A stretch of 8,590 nt of DNA, taken from JBBDRV01 sp040905285. GTDB taxonomy: Bacteria > Bacteroidota > Rhodothermia > Balneolales > Balneolaceae. Made by a program: the position numbers and the translations under genes. The DNA lies in the NCBI GenBank assembly GCA_040905285.1, contig JBBDRV010000075.1, positions 1 through 8,590 on the forward strand, read 5' to 3'. Under the pieces are notes generated by a model. That model was not told where the DNA came from and made no database searches. It saw only the letters and a program-made list of their open reading frames with translations. Of the stretch, positions 1 through 6,359 are shown piece after piece; position 1 is the first letter of the stretch; the number at the start of each line of letters is the position of its first letter.

Positions 1-54
1 GAGGATGGTTCGGATGAAGAGGATGGTTCGGATGAAGAGGATGGTTCGGATGAA
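1..54 (+). repeat. 18-bp coding tandem repeat, three perfect copies
   Basis: The unit gaggatggttcggatgaa occurs three times without a mismatch at 1-18, 19-36 and 37-54 and encodes EDGSDE. The array touches the window edge, so the true copy number is not visible. Copies that are identical at the DNA level suggest recent expansion by slippage or recombination and possible length variation between strains. Confidence 0.95.
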
Positions 55-450
55 GGCAGGGATGAGGGAGAGAGGACCGGCGATCCCGATGGCGGTTCAG
101 GCAATGCGGCGGCCGGAGAACCGGATGAACCCGACCCCGGCGATGACGTTTCCTCCGGATCGGGGATTGACAGTGTCGAGCCCGACAGGCTGCGGGCGGG
201 CCGCTCTGTGGATGTGACAATCCGCGGATCAGGTTTTTCCAGCGGTGTGGGAATCCGTTTTACCAATGGTAACGGGCCGGCACCGGAAGCATCACGAATC
301 AGGATATCCGGTGACGGTACAATGACCGCCACCGTTACAGCCCGGAGTGGAGGTCCTCCCCGGGACCGTTCGTGGGATCTGGTCATCAGCTATCCGGACG
401 GTTCAACCGCAGTTCTCGAGGATGGATTCACGGTTTTCAGAGGAAATTAA
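1..450 (+). CDS. C-terminal part of a secreted/surface protein: acidic repeats plus IPT/TIG-like domain
   Basis: The frame is open from base 1 to a TAA at 448-450, giving 149 residues; the start lies outside the window. It opens with three identical EDGSDE hexapeptides, followed by a Gly/Asp/Glu/Pro-rich linker to about residue 56. From about residue 57 (IDSVEPDRLRAG) to the end is a compact beta-type domain with SVEP near its start, a GSGFSSG turn, alternating hydrophobic strands and a terminal DGFTV. This resembles IPT/TIG (Ig-like) domains, which end many secreted or surface proteins. The low-complexity acidic linker probably spaces this domain from upstream domains and could bind cations. 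No catalytic motif is visible and there is no obvious type IX sorting tail, so the function is unknown. The reading frame is supported by the domain and by the repeat length being a multiple of three. The domain call is by pattern only. Confidence 0.75.
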   Translation, partial: EDGSDEEDGSDEEDGSDEGRDEGERTGDPDGGSGNAAAGEPDEPDPGDDVSSGSGIDSVEPDRLRAGRSVDVTIRGSGFSSGVGIRFTNGNGPAPEASRIRISGDGTMTATVTARSGGPPRDRSWDLVISYPDGSTAVLEDGFTVFRGN

Positions 451-501
451 GCCGGACTCCAGGCAAACCCTGTCCGTAGTGCCAGAACATTGAGTGCCGG
501 C
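451..501 (+). other. Imperfect inverted repeat directly after the stop codon
   Basis: gccggactc at 451-459 pairs with gagtgccggc at 492-501 with one bulged C, and a small cagg/cctg stem can form inside the loop. It begins at the base after the TAA of the upstream gene, so it could end or protect that transcript. The following bases (tgtaaataaa) are A-rich rather than T-rich, so it is not a classical intrinsic terminator. The rest of 502-624 up to tag shows no other clear element. Confidence 0.3.
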
Positions 502-624
502 TGTAAATAAAAAAATCCTGAAGCGATTGAGAATAGCATCAAAAGAATGCATTTTCCCACTGAAGCTGTAAATTCGGGAGGAAGCGGTTGTTAAGATCGC
601 CGCCTGAAAATATTCGGGGGAAAA

Positions 625-1224
625 ATGAAAAAACAGGATGATTCCTGCCGTTGTCCATGGGTGGATCTCACCAAAAAGGATTATGTCGATTATCATGACA
701 CAGAATGGGGAGTTCCTGTCTGTGACGACCGGCTGTTATTCGAATTCCTTATTCTGGAAGGTGCCCAGGCTGGTTTGAGCTGGTATACCGTGTTGAGAAA
801 ACGGGATAATTATCGAATCGCCTTTGATGGTTTCAACCCGGAAAAAGTGGCCCGGTATGACAGGCAAAAGGTTGAGTCGCTTTTGGGCAATCCCGGAATT
901 ATCCGCAATCGTCTGAAAATAGCTGCTGCAATTAACAATGCCCGAAAGTTTCTTGAAGTTCAGGAGACGTACGGCAGTTTCTCTGACTATATGTGGGGTT
1001 TTGTGGATGGAGAGCCGATCGTACATGAATTCACGACAATGGGCGACTATCCCGCCACGAGTCCGGAGTCAGATGCAATGAGCCGGGATCTGCGGCAAAA
1101 AGGGTTCAAATTTATCGGTTCCACCATTTGCTATGCACATATGCAGGCAACGGGAATGGTGAACGATCATGCCATGGATTGCTTTCGCAGACAGGAGGTC
1201 ATATCCGGCTATAAAGAAAGATAG
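625..1224 (+). CDS. tag: DNA-3-methyladenine glycosylase I
   Basis: This enzyme removes 3-methyladenine from alkylated DNA by cutting the N-glycosidic bond, the first step of base excision repair, in the cytoplasm. The 199-residue protein aligns over its whole length with E. coli Tag as I recall it. The zinc ligands of the family can be placed: C10 (RCPW), H24 (YHDTEWGVP), H182 and C186 (VNDHAMDC). The base-recognition glutamate is E45 in LEGAQAGLSW, with W53 in the same motif; GIIRNRLKI and FKFIGSTICYAHMQATG are also family hallmarks. Length is normal (about 190 residues), with a slightly longer C-terminal tail. The ATG follows a purine-rich ggggga at 616-621, which supports this start. It stands alone between the TIG-protein gene and a convergent desaturase gene. 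No Ada-type operator was recognised, so its regulation is unknown. Confidence 0.96.
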   Translation: MKKQDDSCRCPWVDLTKKDYVDYHDTEWGVPVCDDRLLFEFLILEGAQAGLSWYTVLRKRDNYRIAFDGFNPEKVARYDRQKVESLLGNPGIIRNRLKIAAAINNARKFLEVQETYGSFSDYMWGFVDGEPIVHEFTTMGDYPATSPESDAMSRDLRQKGFKFIGSTICYAHMQATGMVNDHAMDCFRRQEVISGYKER

Positions 1225-1258
1225 CAGAATCTCGTACCTGATATGCGTGATAAATTCC

Positions 1259-1279
1259 CTGAGCAAGGCATTGGCTCAG
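1259..1279 (+). terminator. Possible weak terminator hairpin after tag
   Basis: ctgagc (1259-1264) and gctcag (1274-1279) form a perfect 6-bp stem with a 9-base loop, 34 bases after the tag stop codon in the space between convergent genes. There is no T-run directly behind it; the nearest pyrimidine-rich stretch is about 30 bases further on. It may help end tag transcription, but the call is weak. Confidence 0.25.
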
Positions 1280-1373
1280 CCCCGGCAGATTCCAGGCAAA
1301 ACAGGATCTTCCTCTTTTACATGGATGAGCCGGGAAAGTACGGGGGGTATAAACTGGAAAGAACGGGTGAGTA

Positions 1374-2495
1374 TCAAACCGGAGCCTTTTCTTGGGATTC
1401 CATGTATTTAAAATCCGGATCCCCGAATTTTTTCAGTGTAAGATAATGAGAGGCAACAGCTTCAAAAAAGGTCTCGTGCTGGTTATAGGGAATGCCGTAT
1501 TCGCCGGCGGTTTTTTCGACAATATGGCTGATGGCCGGATAGTGAATACTGCATATTTTTGGAAAAAGATGGTGTTCAATCTGAAAGTTGAGACCGCCGA
1601 CAAACCAGCACAGTGGTTTGTTTTTACGTGCAAAATTATTGGTGGTCACCATTTCGTGGATCGCCCAGTGCTCGTCAATCATGTTTTCCTCGTCCGGAAC
1701 AGGATGATCCGTTTCCTCGACCACGTGTGCAAGCTGAAAGATGATACCCAGGATAAGTCCGGCGGTAAGATGAAGTGTGACAAAACCTATCAGCAGGTGA
1801 ATCCAGGTAATATCGAGCAGCAGCATCGGCAGGACAAGCATGTAGGTATAGTAGATCCCCTTGGTAACGAAAAGGATAACCCACTCACTGAGAGGGTGTC
1901 TTTTATTGTCGTACGGCCCTATGTTGGGTTTGAGGAAATTTTTGTAATCCTTGATAAACACCCAGAAAAAGGTTGCAAGGCTATAGGCAAAAAAAGCAAG
2001 GATGTGCTGAAAACGATGGATCGGTTTATACTCCGAATGCGGTGACAGGCGAATAAACTCCGCCACTTCAAGATCCTCATCATGCCCGTGGATATTGGTA
2101 TAGGTATGATGGATAACATTGTGGGTTATTTTCCAGATGTAGCCATTGGCACCCAGAAGGTCGAAAGAGAAACCAAGTACACGGTTTATCCTGCGGCTGG
2201 AGGAATAGGCGCCGTGCAGGGCGTCATGGGATACTGAAAACCCGATTCCGGCCATGCCGATGCCCATCAGAAAGGTAAGAAGCCACATCATCCCGAGGGA
2301 TAGCTCTCCCGTCATGATCAGGGCATAGGAACCAAAATAAAGGGTAAGCAGGAGGATGGTTTTCAGAACCATCTGAAAATTGGCGTGCCGGGACAACTGA
2401 TTTTCTTCAAAATAGTCATCGACACGTTTTTTGACTGTTCTGCTGAATGCCCGGCTGGTACGGTTATTAAACGTTACTTTTTCTACTGTGCTCAT
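1374..2495 (-). CDS. Membrane fatty acid desaturase (acyl-CoA/acyl-lipid type, front-end-like QxxHH box)
   Basis: This is an integral-membrane di-iron desaturase of the FA_desaturase family, placing a double bond in acyl chains and thereby controlling membrane fluidity. From the start used here it has 373 residues. All three histidine boxes are present: HDALH (about 90-94), HNVIHH (125-130) and QIEHH (305-309, followed by LFP). Hydrophobic segments lie near 44-62, 69-89, 165-180, 205-227 and 234-254. Glutamine as first residue of the third box is typical of the linoleoyl-CoA/delta-6 'front-end' group; eukaryotic members carry a fused cytochrome b5 domain, which is absent here. Substrate and position of desaturation cannot be read from sequence. 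The frame extends upstream to 2573, but MSTVEKVTFNNR matches the usual start of bacterial homologs, ggagg lies just before it (2498-2502, only 2 bases from the ATG), and the extension would cover the promoter. Convergent with tag; downstream of the cytochrome gene across a 238-bp gap. Confidence 0.93.
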   Translation of the reverse strand: MSTVEKVTFNNRTSRAFSRTVKKRVDDYFEENQLSRHANFQMVLKTILLLTLYFGSYALIMTGELSLGMMWLLTFLMGIGMAGIGFSVSHDALHGAYSSSRRINRVLGFSFDLLGANGYIWKITHNVIHHTYTNIHGHDEDLEVAEFIRLSPHSEYKPIHRFQHILAFFAYSLATFFWVFIKDYKNFLKPNIGPYDNKRHPLSEWVILFVTKGIYYTYMLVLPMLLLDITWIHLLIGFVTLHLTAGLILGIIFQLAHVVEETDHPVPDEENMIDEHWAIHEMVTTNNFARKNKPLCWFVGGLNFQIEHHLFPKICSIHYPAISHIVEKTAGEYGIPYNQHETFFEAVASHYLTLKKFGDPDFKYMESQEKAPV

Positions 2496-2503
2496 AGCCT
2501 CCA

Positions 2504-2520
2504 ATATTTTGTCAAAATAT
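2504..2520. promoter_or_regulatory. Perfect 17-bp palindrome: candidate operator of the desaturase gene
   Basis: atattttg (2504-2511), one central t, then caaaatat (2513-2520) form an uninterrupted 8+1+8 palindrome. It ends 9 bases before the desaturase start codon and overlaps the candidate -10 element, the expected transcription start and nearly the Shine-Dalgarno sequence. This is the classical position for a dimeric repressor site. An alternative is an RNA hairpin next to the ribosome site (atattt/aaatat stem, 5-base loop). No regulator gene lies in the window. Confidence 0.55.
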
Positions 2521-2543
2521 AAACAGAATAAACGGGCTCTCAA
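2516..2543 (-). promoter_or_regulatory. Candidate promoter of the desaturase gene
   Basis: On the - strand TTGAGA (2543-2538) is followed after 16 bases by TATATT (2521-2516), each one base from the sigma-70 consensus TTGACA / TATAAT. Transcription would start near 2509, giving a leader of about 14 bases with the ggagg sequence. In Bacteroidota the primary sigma factor prefers a different consensus, so the assignment depends on the host lineage. Confidence 0.4.
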
Positions 2544-2629
2544 TCTATTTGTTGCAATTTTCATGAGAGTCATTGAGCCACAACTTTATCCGGGTCGGCC
2601 CTTGGCAAGATGGTTTCAAATGTATTTTT

Positions 2630-2642
2630 GACCCTGAGGGTC
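2630..2642. other. Short perfect palindrome in the cytochrome-desaturase gap
   Basis: gaccct (2630-2635) and agggtc (2637-2642) flank one base. It lies about 135 bp upstream of the desaturase start and about 90 bp beyond the cytochrome stop. No T-run follows it on the - strand, so it does not look like an intrinsic terminator. It could be a distal binding site or chance. Confidence 0.25.
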
Positions 2643-2733
2643 CAGCCATATCCCGTCAAATTTTTTAATGATGAAAAGAAAGCCCGGGAGTGGATCGAAA
2701 AAACGATGTGACAGCTGTTCCCGTTCTTTCAGT

Positions 2734-3708
2734 TCATTCAGCGGGCGTAAAATTTTCTATCCGGTTTTCCACAGGAGGCAAGCTTCTCAGATACTCGTAA
2801 ATGGCTTCCAGATCCCCCTGTTCCATATCCGCATACATCAGCCAGGGCATGATCGTCTGGAATTGTCCCGGCTCTACCTTTAGCGGAACATAAGAATTGC
2901 CGGCATACGCTTTAAACCGTTGGACAAACTGCTCTTTCGTCCAGTTGCCAATTCCTGTTTCATGTGGAGTGATATTGGCTGAACGCACGGTCGATCCGTC
3001 AGGCAGGTGATACTCATTCCCGCCGCCAAAGGGTTCACCCACAAACTTTCCACGTTCCATACGGGTGTGGCAGTCCGTACAGGCAGCGGCGGTAACCATA
3101 TACTTTCCATAGTTTACCACATCATCTCTGGAAGGTTTCGATTGCAGATCCGCTCTTACCGGCATGGTGTTGATCAGAATATTGACAGGAAAATCAGGTT
3201 GTGAAGGCGGCAGACGGTTGTCGACAGGTTCAAGGGTCCTTATATAGGCGATAACAGCATGAATGTCCTCTTCAGCCAGTTTGGAGTAATGGGGATAGGG
3301 CATCACGGGAAACAGGGCCGTACCATCTCGGGAAATACCGGATGTGATGGCCCGGAATATTTCGCCGTCAGTCCACGAGCCCAGGGAAGCCGGAGTCAGA
3401 TTCCGGGATACAAAGCGGCCTGGAAAGCCCATATTCTGGTCAAATACTTCGCCTCCGCCACCTTCCGTACCCGGCGACGGCGGTCCGGCGAACAGGCTGA
3501 AATCACGGACAGCGTGGCAATCCATGCAGAGCATTACATGGTTTGCCAGATAACGGCCATGCTCCACTTTTTCATCGGTAATGTCCACCTGGAGGTCCGG
3601 CGGCGAATCTGCGGCCGGCAGGAATAACAGGACATAGCCGGCGATACCAATCAAAAACAGGGAAACAGTTCCCAGCAGGTACAACGGGTAACGAATATAA
3701 CGGTTCAT
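2734..3708 (-). CDS. Membrane-anchored di-heme cytochrome c
   Basis: This 324-residue protein has an N-terminal membrane segment (about 8-30), so the soluble part faces the periplasm. It contains two cytochrome c domains with covalent heme sites CMDCH (61-65) and CTDCH (210-214). The likely distal heme ligands are M136 (FPVMPY) and M287 (TIMPW). Both halves share the pattern NLTP or NITP, a W(T) segment, F-x-x-A and a final 'AIxYIRxLxPVxNR' helix, which indicates an ancient internal duplication. Di-heme proteins of this kind pass electrons to a periplasmic dehydrogenase or terminal oxidase; no partner enzyme lies nearby, so the partner is unknown. The start is the ATG preceding the membrane anchor, with a purine-rich gaagaagag directly upstream. 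The stop is TGA. Two near-identical 14-bp repeats lie just upstream. The gene is separated by 210 bp from the hydrolase gene before it and may be transcribed on its own. Confidence 0.92.
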   Translation of the reverse strand: MNRYIRYPLYLLGTVSLFLIGIAGYVLLFLPAADSPPDLQVDITDEKVEHGRYLANHVMLCMDCHAVRDFSLFAGPPSPGTEGGGGEVFDQNMGFPGRFVSRNLTPASLGSWTDGEIFRAITSGISRDGTALFPVMPYPHYSKLAEEDIHAVIAYIRTLEPVDNRLPPSQPDFPVNILINTMPVRADLQSKPSRDDVVNYGKYMVTAAACTDCHTRMERGKFVGEPFGGGNEYHLPDGSTVRSANITPHETGIGNWTKEQFVQRFKAYAGNSYVPLKVEPGQFQTIMPWLMYADMEQGDLEAIYEYLRSLPPVENRIENFTPAE

Positions 3709-3720
3709 CTCTTCTTCTTT

Positions 3721-3748
3721 AGGTTTAATGCATCAGGTTTAACGCATC
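3721..3748. repeat. Two adjacent 14-bp direct repeats upstream of the cytochrome gene
   Basis: aggtttaatgcatc (3721-3734) and aggtttaacgcatc (3735-3748) differ at one position and abut. They end 13 bases before the cytochrome start codon, in its untranslated leader or promoter. This could be a tandem regulator site or a simple duplication. The remaining gap up to 3918 shows only a weak 5-bp hairpin (3817-3831). Confidence 0.6.
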
Positions 3749-3918
3749 ACCGCCGTATGGGAAAGCGTATGGCTGTTTCCGGATAATTTAACAGATTCTG
3801 ATTATTTGGCAAGCCGGGTTTTATTGAAACCTAACAAGATTAGCCGGAACGGATACCTGCAGAGAAGGGAGTATGGGCGGAGCAGCCGTTCATCCATATC
3901 CGACAGGTTCAGGATTTT

Positions 3919-4665
3919 CTATTCCGGATACCAGTCTTTTAACCGTACGTCCACGTCAACTCCTGCCGCATCAACAAGAGCCTTGAACTCCTCGATATCC
4001 TGTCCGCGATGATGGTAGGGATACACCACGGCCGGCTGGAACTCAATGACCGCACTGGAGGCCTGATGTATATCCATGGTATAGGGCAGGTTCATACACA
4101 GGAATGCGATATCGATTTCTTCAAGATTCCGCATTTCCGGAATATCCTCCGTATCACCGGAAAGATATAGTCTTTTTTCACCAAAATTGACGAGATAACC
4201 GTTGCCCCTTCCCCTGGGATGGCGGACAGTTTCGTCACCCGGAAAGTTATACATGGGAATGGCGGAGACGGGAATACCCTGTACTTCTGCAGACTCCCCG
4301 TTGGCAAGGATCACCAGCTGATCCGGCATGTTGTCCATTTGCTCTGCCACAGCACGGGGAACCACAAAAGTTGTGTTTTCGGTATCCAGCCCGTCCAGGG
4401 TTCCGGGATCGTGATGATCACCGTGGATATCGGTGATCAGGATGATATCCGGCGCACCGAATCGGGAAAAAAGATCGGCACCTCCATACGGATCCGCGAT
4501 GATGGTCTTGCCGTCAAAAGTGAAAACCACCGAACCGTGATTGACTGCATGGATGGTGAGTTCTCCGTTTTCAGTATCAAACCTGTCGGGCGAGTCGGAC
4601 CATTGTGCAAATGCCGGATGAGTGAATGTGACAGCAACCAGGAGAAGGAGTATCGAGGGTTTCAC
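3919..4665 (-). CDS. Secreted MBL-fold metal-dependent hydrolase (UlaG-like)
   Basis: This 248-residue protein has a typical signal peptide (hydrophobic 4-14, likely cut after AFA at 20, before Gln), so it acts in the periplasm. The body is a beta-lactamase-fold hydrolase: NHGSVVFTFDGKTIIADPYG (beta start), metal motif TDIHGDHHD (78-86), H149 in VRHPRGRGNGY, D171 in LSGDTED, the MNLPYTM segment and YPYHHRG (215-221). The usual HxHxDH motif here reads DxHxDH, with D79 in place of the first His; I recall this variant as usual in a secreted Bacteroidota/planctomycete subgroup, so activity is probably retained. The substrate is unknown. Translation starts at GTG (4663-4665): the overlapping ATG at 4665-4667 is followed at once by TGA, and a stop lies three codons upstream in frame. 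No Shine-Dalgarno is visible. It lies 42 bp after an outer-membrane barrel gene, so the two are likely co-transcribed. Confidence 0.9.
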   Translation of the reverse strand: MKPSILLLLVAVTFTHPAFAQWSDSPDRFDTENGELTIHAVNHGSVVFTFDGKTIIADPYGGADLFSRFGAPDIILITDIHGDHHDPGTLDGLDTENTTFVVPRAVAEQMDNMPDQLVILANGESAEVQGIPVSAIPMYNFPGDETVRHPRGRGNGYLVNFGEKRLYLSGDTEDIPEMRNLEEIDIAFLCMNLPYTMDIHQASSAVIEFQPAVVYPYHHRGQDIEEFKALVDAAGVDVDVRLKDWYPE

Positions 4666-4707
4666 ATTCGGTTATTTTTGTGGTTGACGGGTAGATTGCT
4701 GATCGCT

Positions 4708-5196
4708 TTAAAAATAATAACGGATACCAACAGCCCCATTGCCGGCCAGTTCGGTATCCGGTGTAAGATCTAAAATAGGTACCGCTTCCACAAACAGATC
4801 AAGCGGGACATTCTGGAACACGAAATTCAGGCCAAGGGGAGTCCGGACCCCCGCTGTGGCGTCATCGGCAAAAATCATCCGGCCGCCAATGCCGTAATAA
4901 AAGGCAAGTCTGCCTGTGTCGACATTCTCAAACCACGAGTGCCATAAGTGATCGGCATGCAAGTGGATAGCTTCATTTCTCCCGGAAAGAGACCATGCGG
5001 CTCCTATACCGAACGCCGACCGGTCATTGTTCCAGGATTTTACGGAAATGCCTGTCGGCTCGCCCAGCATCAGCCCGATTCCAAAATTCCCGCCGTTATC
5101 ACTGTCCGCCTGTGCTTTTGAGGCATCAGGCATTAATGTACTGTATGCCCCGATAACCAAAAAAAAGGCGATGATTTTCACATATCTTATTTTCAT
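4708..5196 (-). CDS. Small outer-membrane beta-barrel protein
   Basis: The product is 162 residues long. An N-terminal signal peptide has basic residues, a hydrophobic stretch (8-21) and a likely cut after SKA (27) or AQA (30). The mature part has alternating hydrophobic strands rich in Gly and aromatics: GIGLMLGEPTGISVKSW (39-55), AFGIGAAWSL, AIHLHADHLWHSW, LAFYYGIGGRMIF, LGLNFVFQ, LDLFVEAVPIL and AVGIRYYF. It ends in Phe, the usual C-terminal signal recognised by the BAM assembly machinery. The size and number of strands suggest an eight-strand barrel. The GEPTGIS motif recurs in uncharacterised barrel proteins, but no specific function can be assigned. It precedes the secreted hydrolase gene by 42 bp, so they are probably co-expressed. 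The ATG has no strong Shine-Dalgarno. Confidence 0.8.
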   Translation of the reverse strand: MKIRYVKIIAFFLVIGAYSTLMPDASKAQADSDNGGNFGIGLMLGEPTGISVKSWNNDRSAFGIGAAWSLSGRNEAIHLHADHLWHSWFENVDTGRLAFYYGIGGRMIFADDATAGVRTPLGLNFVFQNVPLDLFVEAVPILDLTPDTELAGNGAVGIRYYF

Positions 5197-5351
5197 ACGG
5201 CTGGTAATATAATTTGCATTGACTGTGATTTGACTGTATCAGGGATATTCGGTTGATGTCGACGTAAGTCCCTGTGCTCCCGTTTTCGGATTTGAACCGG
5301 CCCCGTGCGGCCGTGTCATTACGGAACCCGGAGAAATCCGTCCGGTTTTTT

Positions 5352-5876
5352 TCAGATCCGCAATCTGGCACCGGCCGTTATCAGAAACTGGCTCCATCCG
5401 CCTATGGTGAATTTCGGCTCTCCGAACAGGGAAAAATTGCCCAGATCGTATTCCAGGCCGACCCCGGCATTGAGTCCGAATCTGCGGTCGCTCACATTTT
5501 CCCACGTGTCCCCGTCCGCCAGAATCCTGGAGATGTTTATTCCTGCCAAGCCATAAAACAGGGCGTTATCCCTGTTCCGGAAGAGATAATGTCCGTCAAA
5601 ATTGAATTCGTTGGCGCCGAGATCATCCTCGCCGATAAAATAATAAGTATATCCGCCACCGCCCCTGATTTGTTCCGATATTCCGTAGAAGATCTGCATT
5701 GTAACTCCAAACTCGCTGTCACCCAGATGTCCGACGCTGCTTCCCTGGCTGATACCCGCTCCCATTGTGATATCCCCCACGTCAGTGACAAATTGGGCGT
5801 TGGCCGGCTGATTAAAACCTGACAGGTGAAACAGGACGATCAGGCCCGTAAACACAAAATAAAATGCTCTCTTCAT
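5352..5876 (-). CDS. Outer-membrane beta-barrel protein (OmpW/OmpA-barrel-like size)
   Basis: This 174-residue protein starts with a signal peptide (hydrophobic 8-19, cut predicted after ANA at 27, before Gln). The mature chain has about eight amphipathic strands separated by turns, including ITMGAGIS, FGVTMQIFYGI, IRGGGGYTYYF, NEFNFDGHYLF, ALFYGLAGINIS, FGLNAGVGLEYDL, FSLFGEPKFTIGG and FLITAGARLRI. Paired GxG and aromatic-girdle residues and this spacing fit a small barrel in the outer membrane. It has no recognised ligand-binding motif, and the function is unknown. The next barrel gene lies 155 bp downstream on the same strand, which may reflect an old duplication, although the two sequences are not obviously similar. 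The upstream region is AT-rich with a TATAAT on the - strand (5902-5897), 20 bases before the ATG. Confidence 0.8.
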   Translation of the reverse strand: MKRAFYFVFTGLIVLFHLSGFNQPANAQFVTDVGDITMGAGISQGSSVGHLGDSEFGVTMQIFYGISEQIRGGGGYTYYFIGEDDLGANEFNFDGHYLFRNRDNALFYGLAGINISRILADGDTWENVSDRRFGLNAGVGLEYDLGNFSLFGEPKFTIGGWSQFLITAGARLRI

Positions 5877-5890
5877 AGGAAATGCCTTTT

Positions 5891-5918
5891 ACAGATATTA
5901 TAATTTTAACAGATATTA
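5891..5918. repeat. Direct repeat in the leader of the barrel gene
   Basis: acagatatta occurs at 5891-5900 and again at 5909-5918, an exact 18-bp period, within AT-rich sequence 15-42 bases upstream of the barrel gene. A TATAAT on the - strand (5902-5897) lies partly in the first copy, so the repeat may be a promoter-associated binding site. AT-rich sequence makes chance repeats more likely. Confidence 0.4.
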
Positions 5919-6359
5919 AAATGCAGTTTCAATGGTTTAATCAATTACCCTGATACATCGTTCGGTTATCTCTCTCGGTGTGGATGATCTGGAGCGGTCA
6001 ATTTTACAGGGAGGGTCTCGGCTTAAGGAGTGACGGAATTGCCGGTACAGAATTTGAACATGGGGCTGTCGTTTTTTTTTGAATTGCAGCAGGGGTTGCA
6101 GCTGGGATTATGGCCGCGCGCAAGTATTTCTCATGACTCTGCAATCCCGGCCGGAAAGCCGGTTTCTACAGAGTTTACGATCGGGCACAACGTGTCCCGT
6201 CCGAGGCAATTATCGGACGCCATTCTGAGCCCCTTATCCGGGCATAGTGACAGGGCTGGCCCGTACCGGGGTTTAAACAATTATTTAAACTTCAATCATT
6301 TAAAACCCGGTGACCAGCGCCCCCGCCAAATCTGTTGATTTGTGAGTTTGTGAATCAGG
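5919..6359. other. Gene-free stretch holding a hairpin array
   Basis: No credible coding frame covers this stretch. The only long frame (6030-6338, + strand, GTG start) has no family resemblance and runs through the hairpins. A T9 run lies at 6072-6080. The notable content is the hairpin series at 6136-6311, listed separately; 5919-6071 shows nothing clear beyond the AT-rich upstream region of the barrel gene. Confidence 0.6.
6136..6311. other. Series of five adjacent inverted repeats: candidate structured RNA or palindromic repeat element
   Basis: Five stems follow one another almost without gaps. They are: actctg/cagagt (6136-6141 with 6169-6174) enclosing ccggc/gccgg (6147-6151 with 6158-6162); cgggcac/gtg-t-cccg (6182-6188 with 6192-6199, one bulge); gtccga/tcggac (6199-6204 with 6213-6218); cgggc/gcccg (6239-6243 with 6259-6263); and a 13-bp arm pair with one mismatch, accggggtttaaa (6265-6277) against tttaaaacccggt (6299-6311). 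The last lies about 49 bases beyond the stop of the YciF-like gene on the - strand and may shape that transcript's 3' end, but no T-run follows. No known RNA family was recognised, and which strand is transcribed is unknown. Confidence 0.45.

Noticed and set aside
5..217. Frame with MVRMKR repeats at the left edge
   Set aside because: It is the 18-bp acidic repeat read in the wrong frame; the correct frame is open from base 1 and continues into an IPT/TIG-like domain.
1392..2045. 217-residue frame opposite the desaturase
   Set aside because: It is the complementary strand of a well-supported gene with all three histidine boxes; the translation resembles no family.
2496..2573. Extended start of the desaturase (26 extra residues)
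   Set aside because: The extension is not seen in the family as I know it, covers the promoter and palindrome, and ignores the ggagg next to the internal ATG.
5288..5298. tRNA T-loop-like ggttcaaatcc on the - strand
   Set aside because: The flanking bases do not form a 5-bp T stem and no acceptor, D or anticodon stem can be placed around it.
5298..5313. cggcc/ggccg hairpin between the two barrel genes as a terminator
   Set aside because: The 5-bp stem has no T-run on either side, so there is no evidence for termination; the short palindromic GC sequence may be chance.
5274..5822. 182-residue frame on the + strand
   Set aside because: It lies opposite the outer-membrane barrel gene, whose signal peptide and strand pattern are convincing.
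6072..6080. T9 run as an intrinsic terminator on the + strand
   Set aside because: No strong stem lies directly before it, and no + strand gene ends nearby.
6030..6338. 102-residue frame on the + strand in the 5877-6359 gap
   Set aside because: GTG start, no recognisable domain, unusual composition, and it runs straight through the hairpin series.
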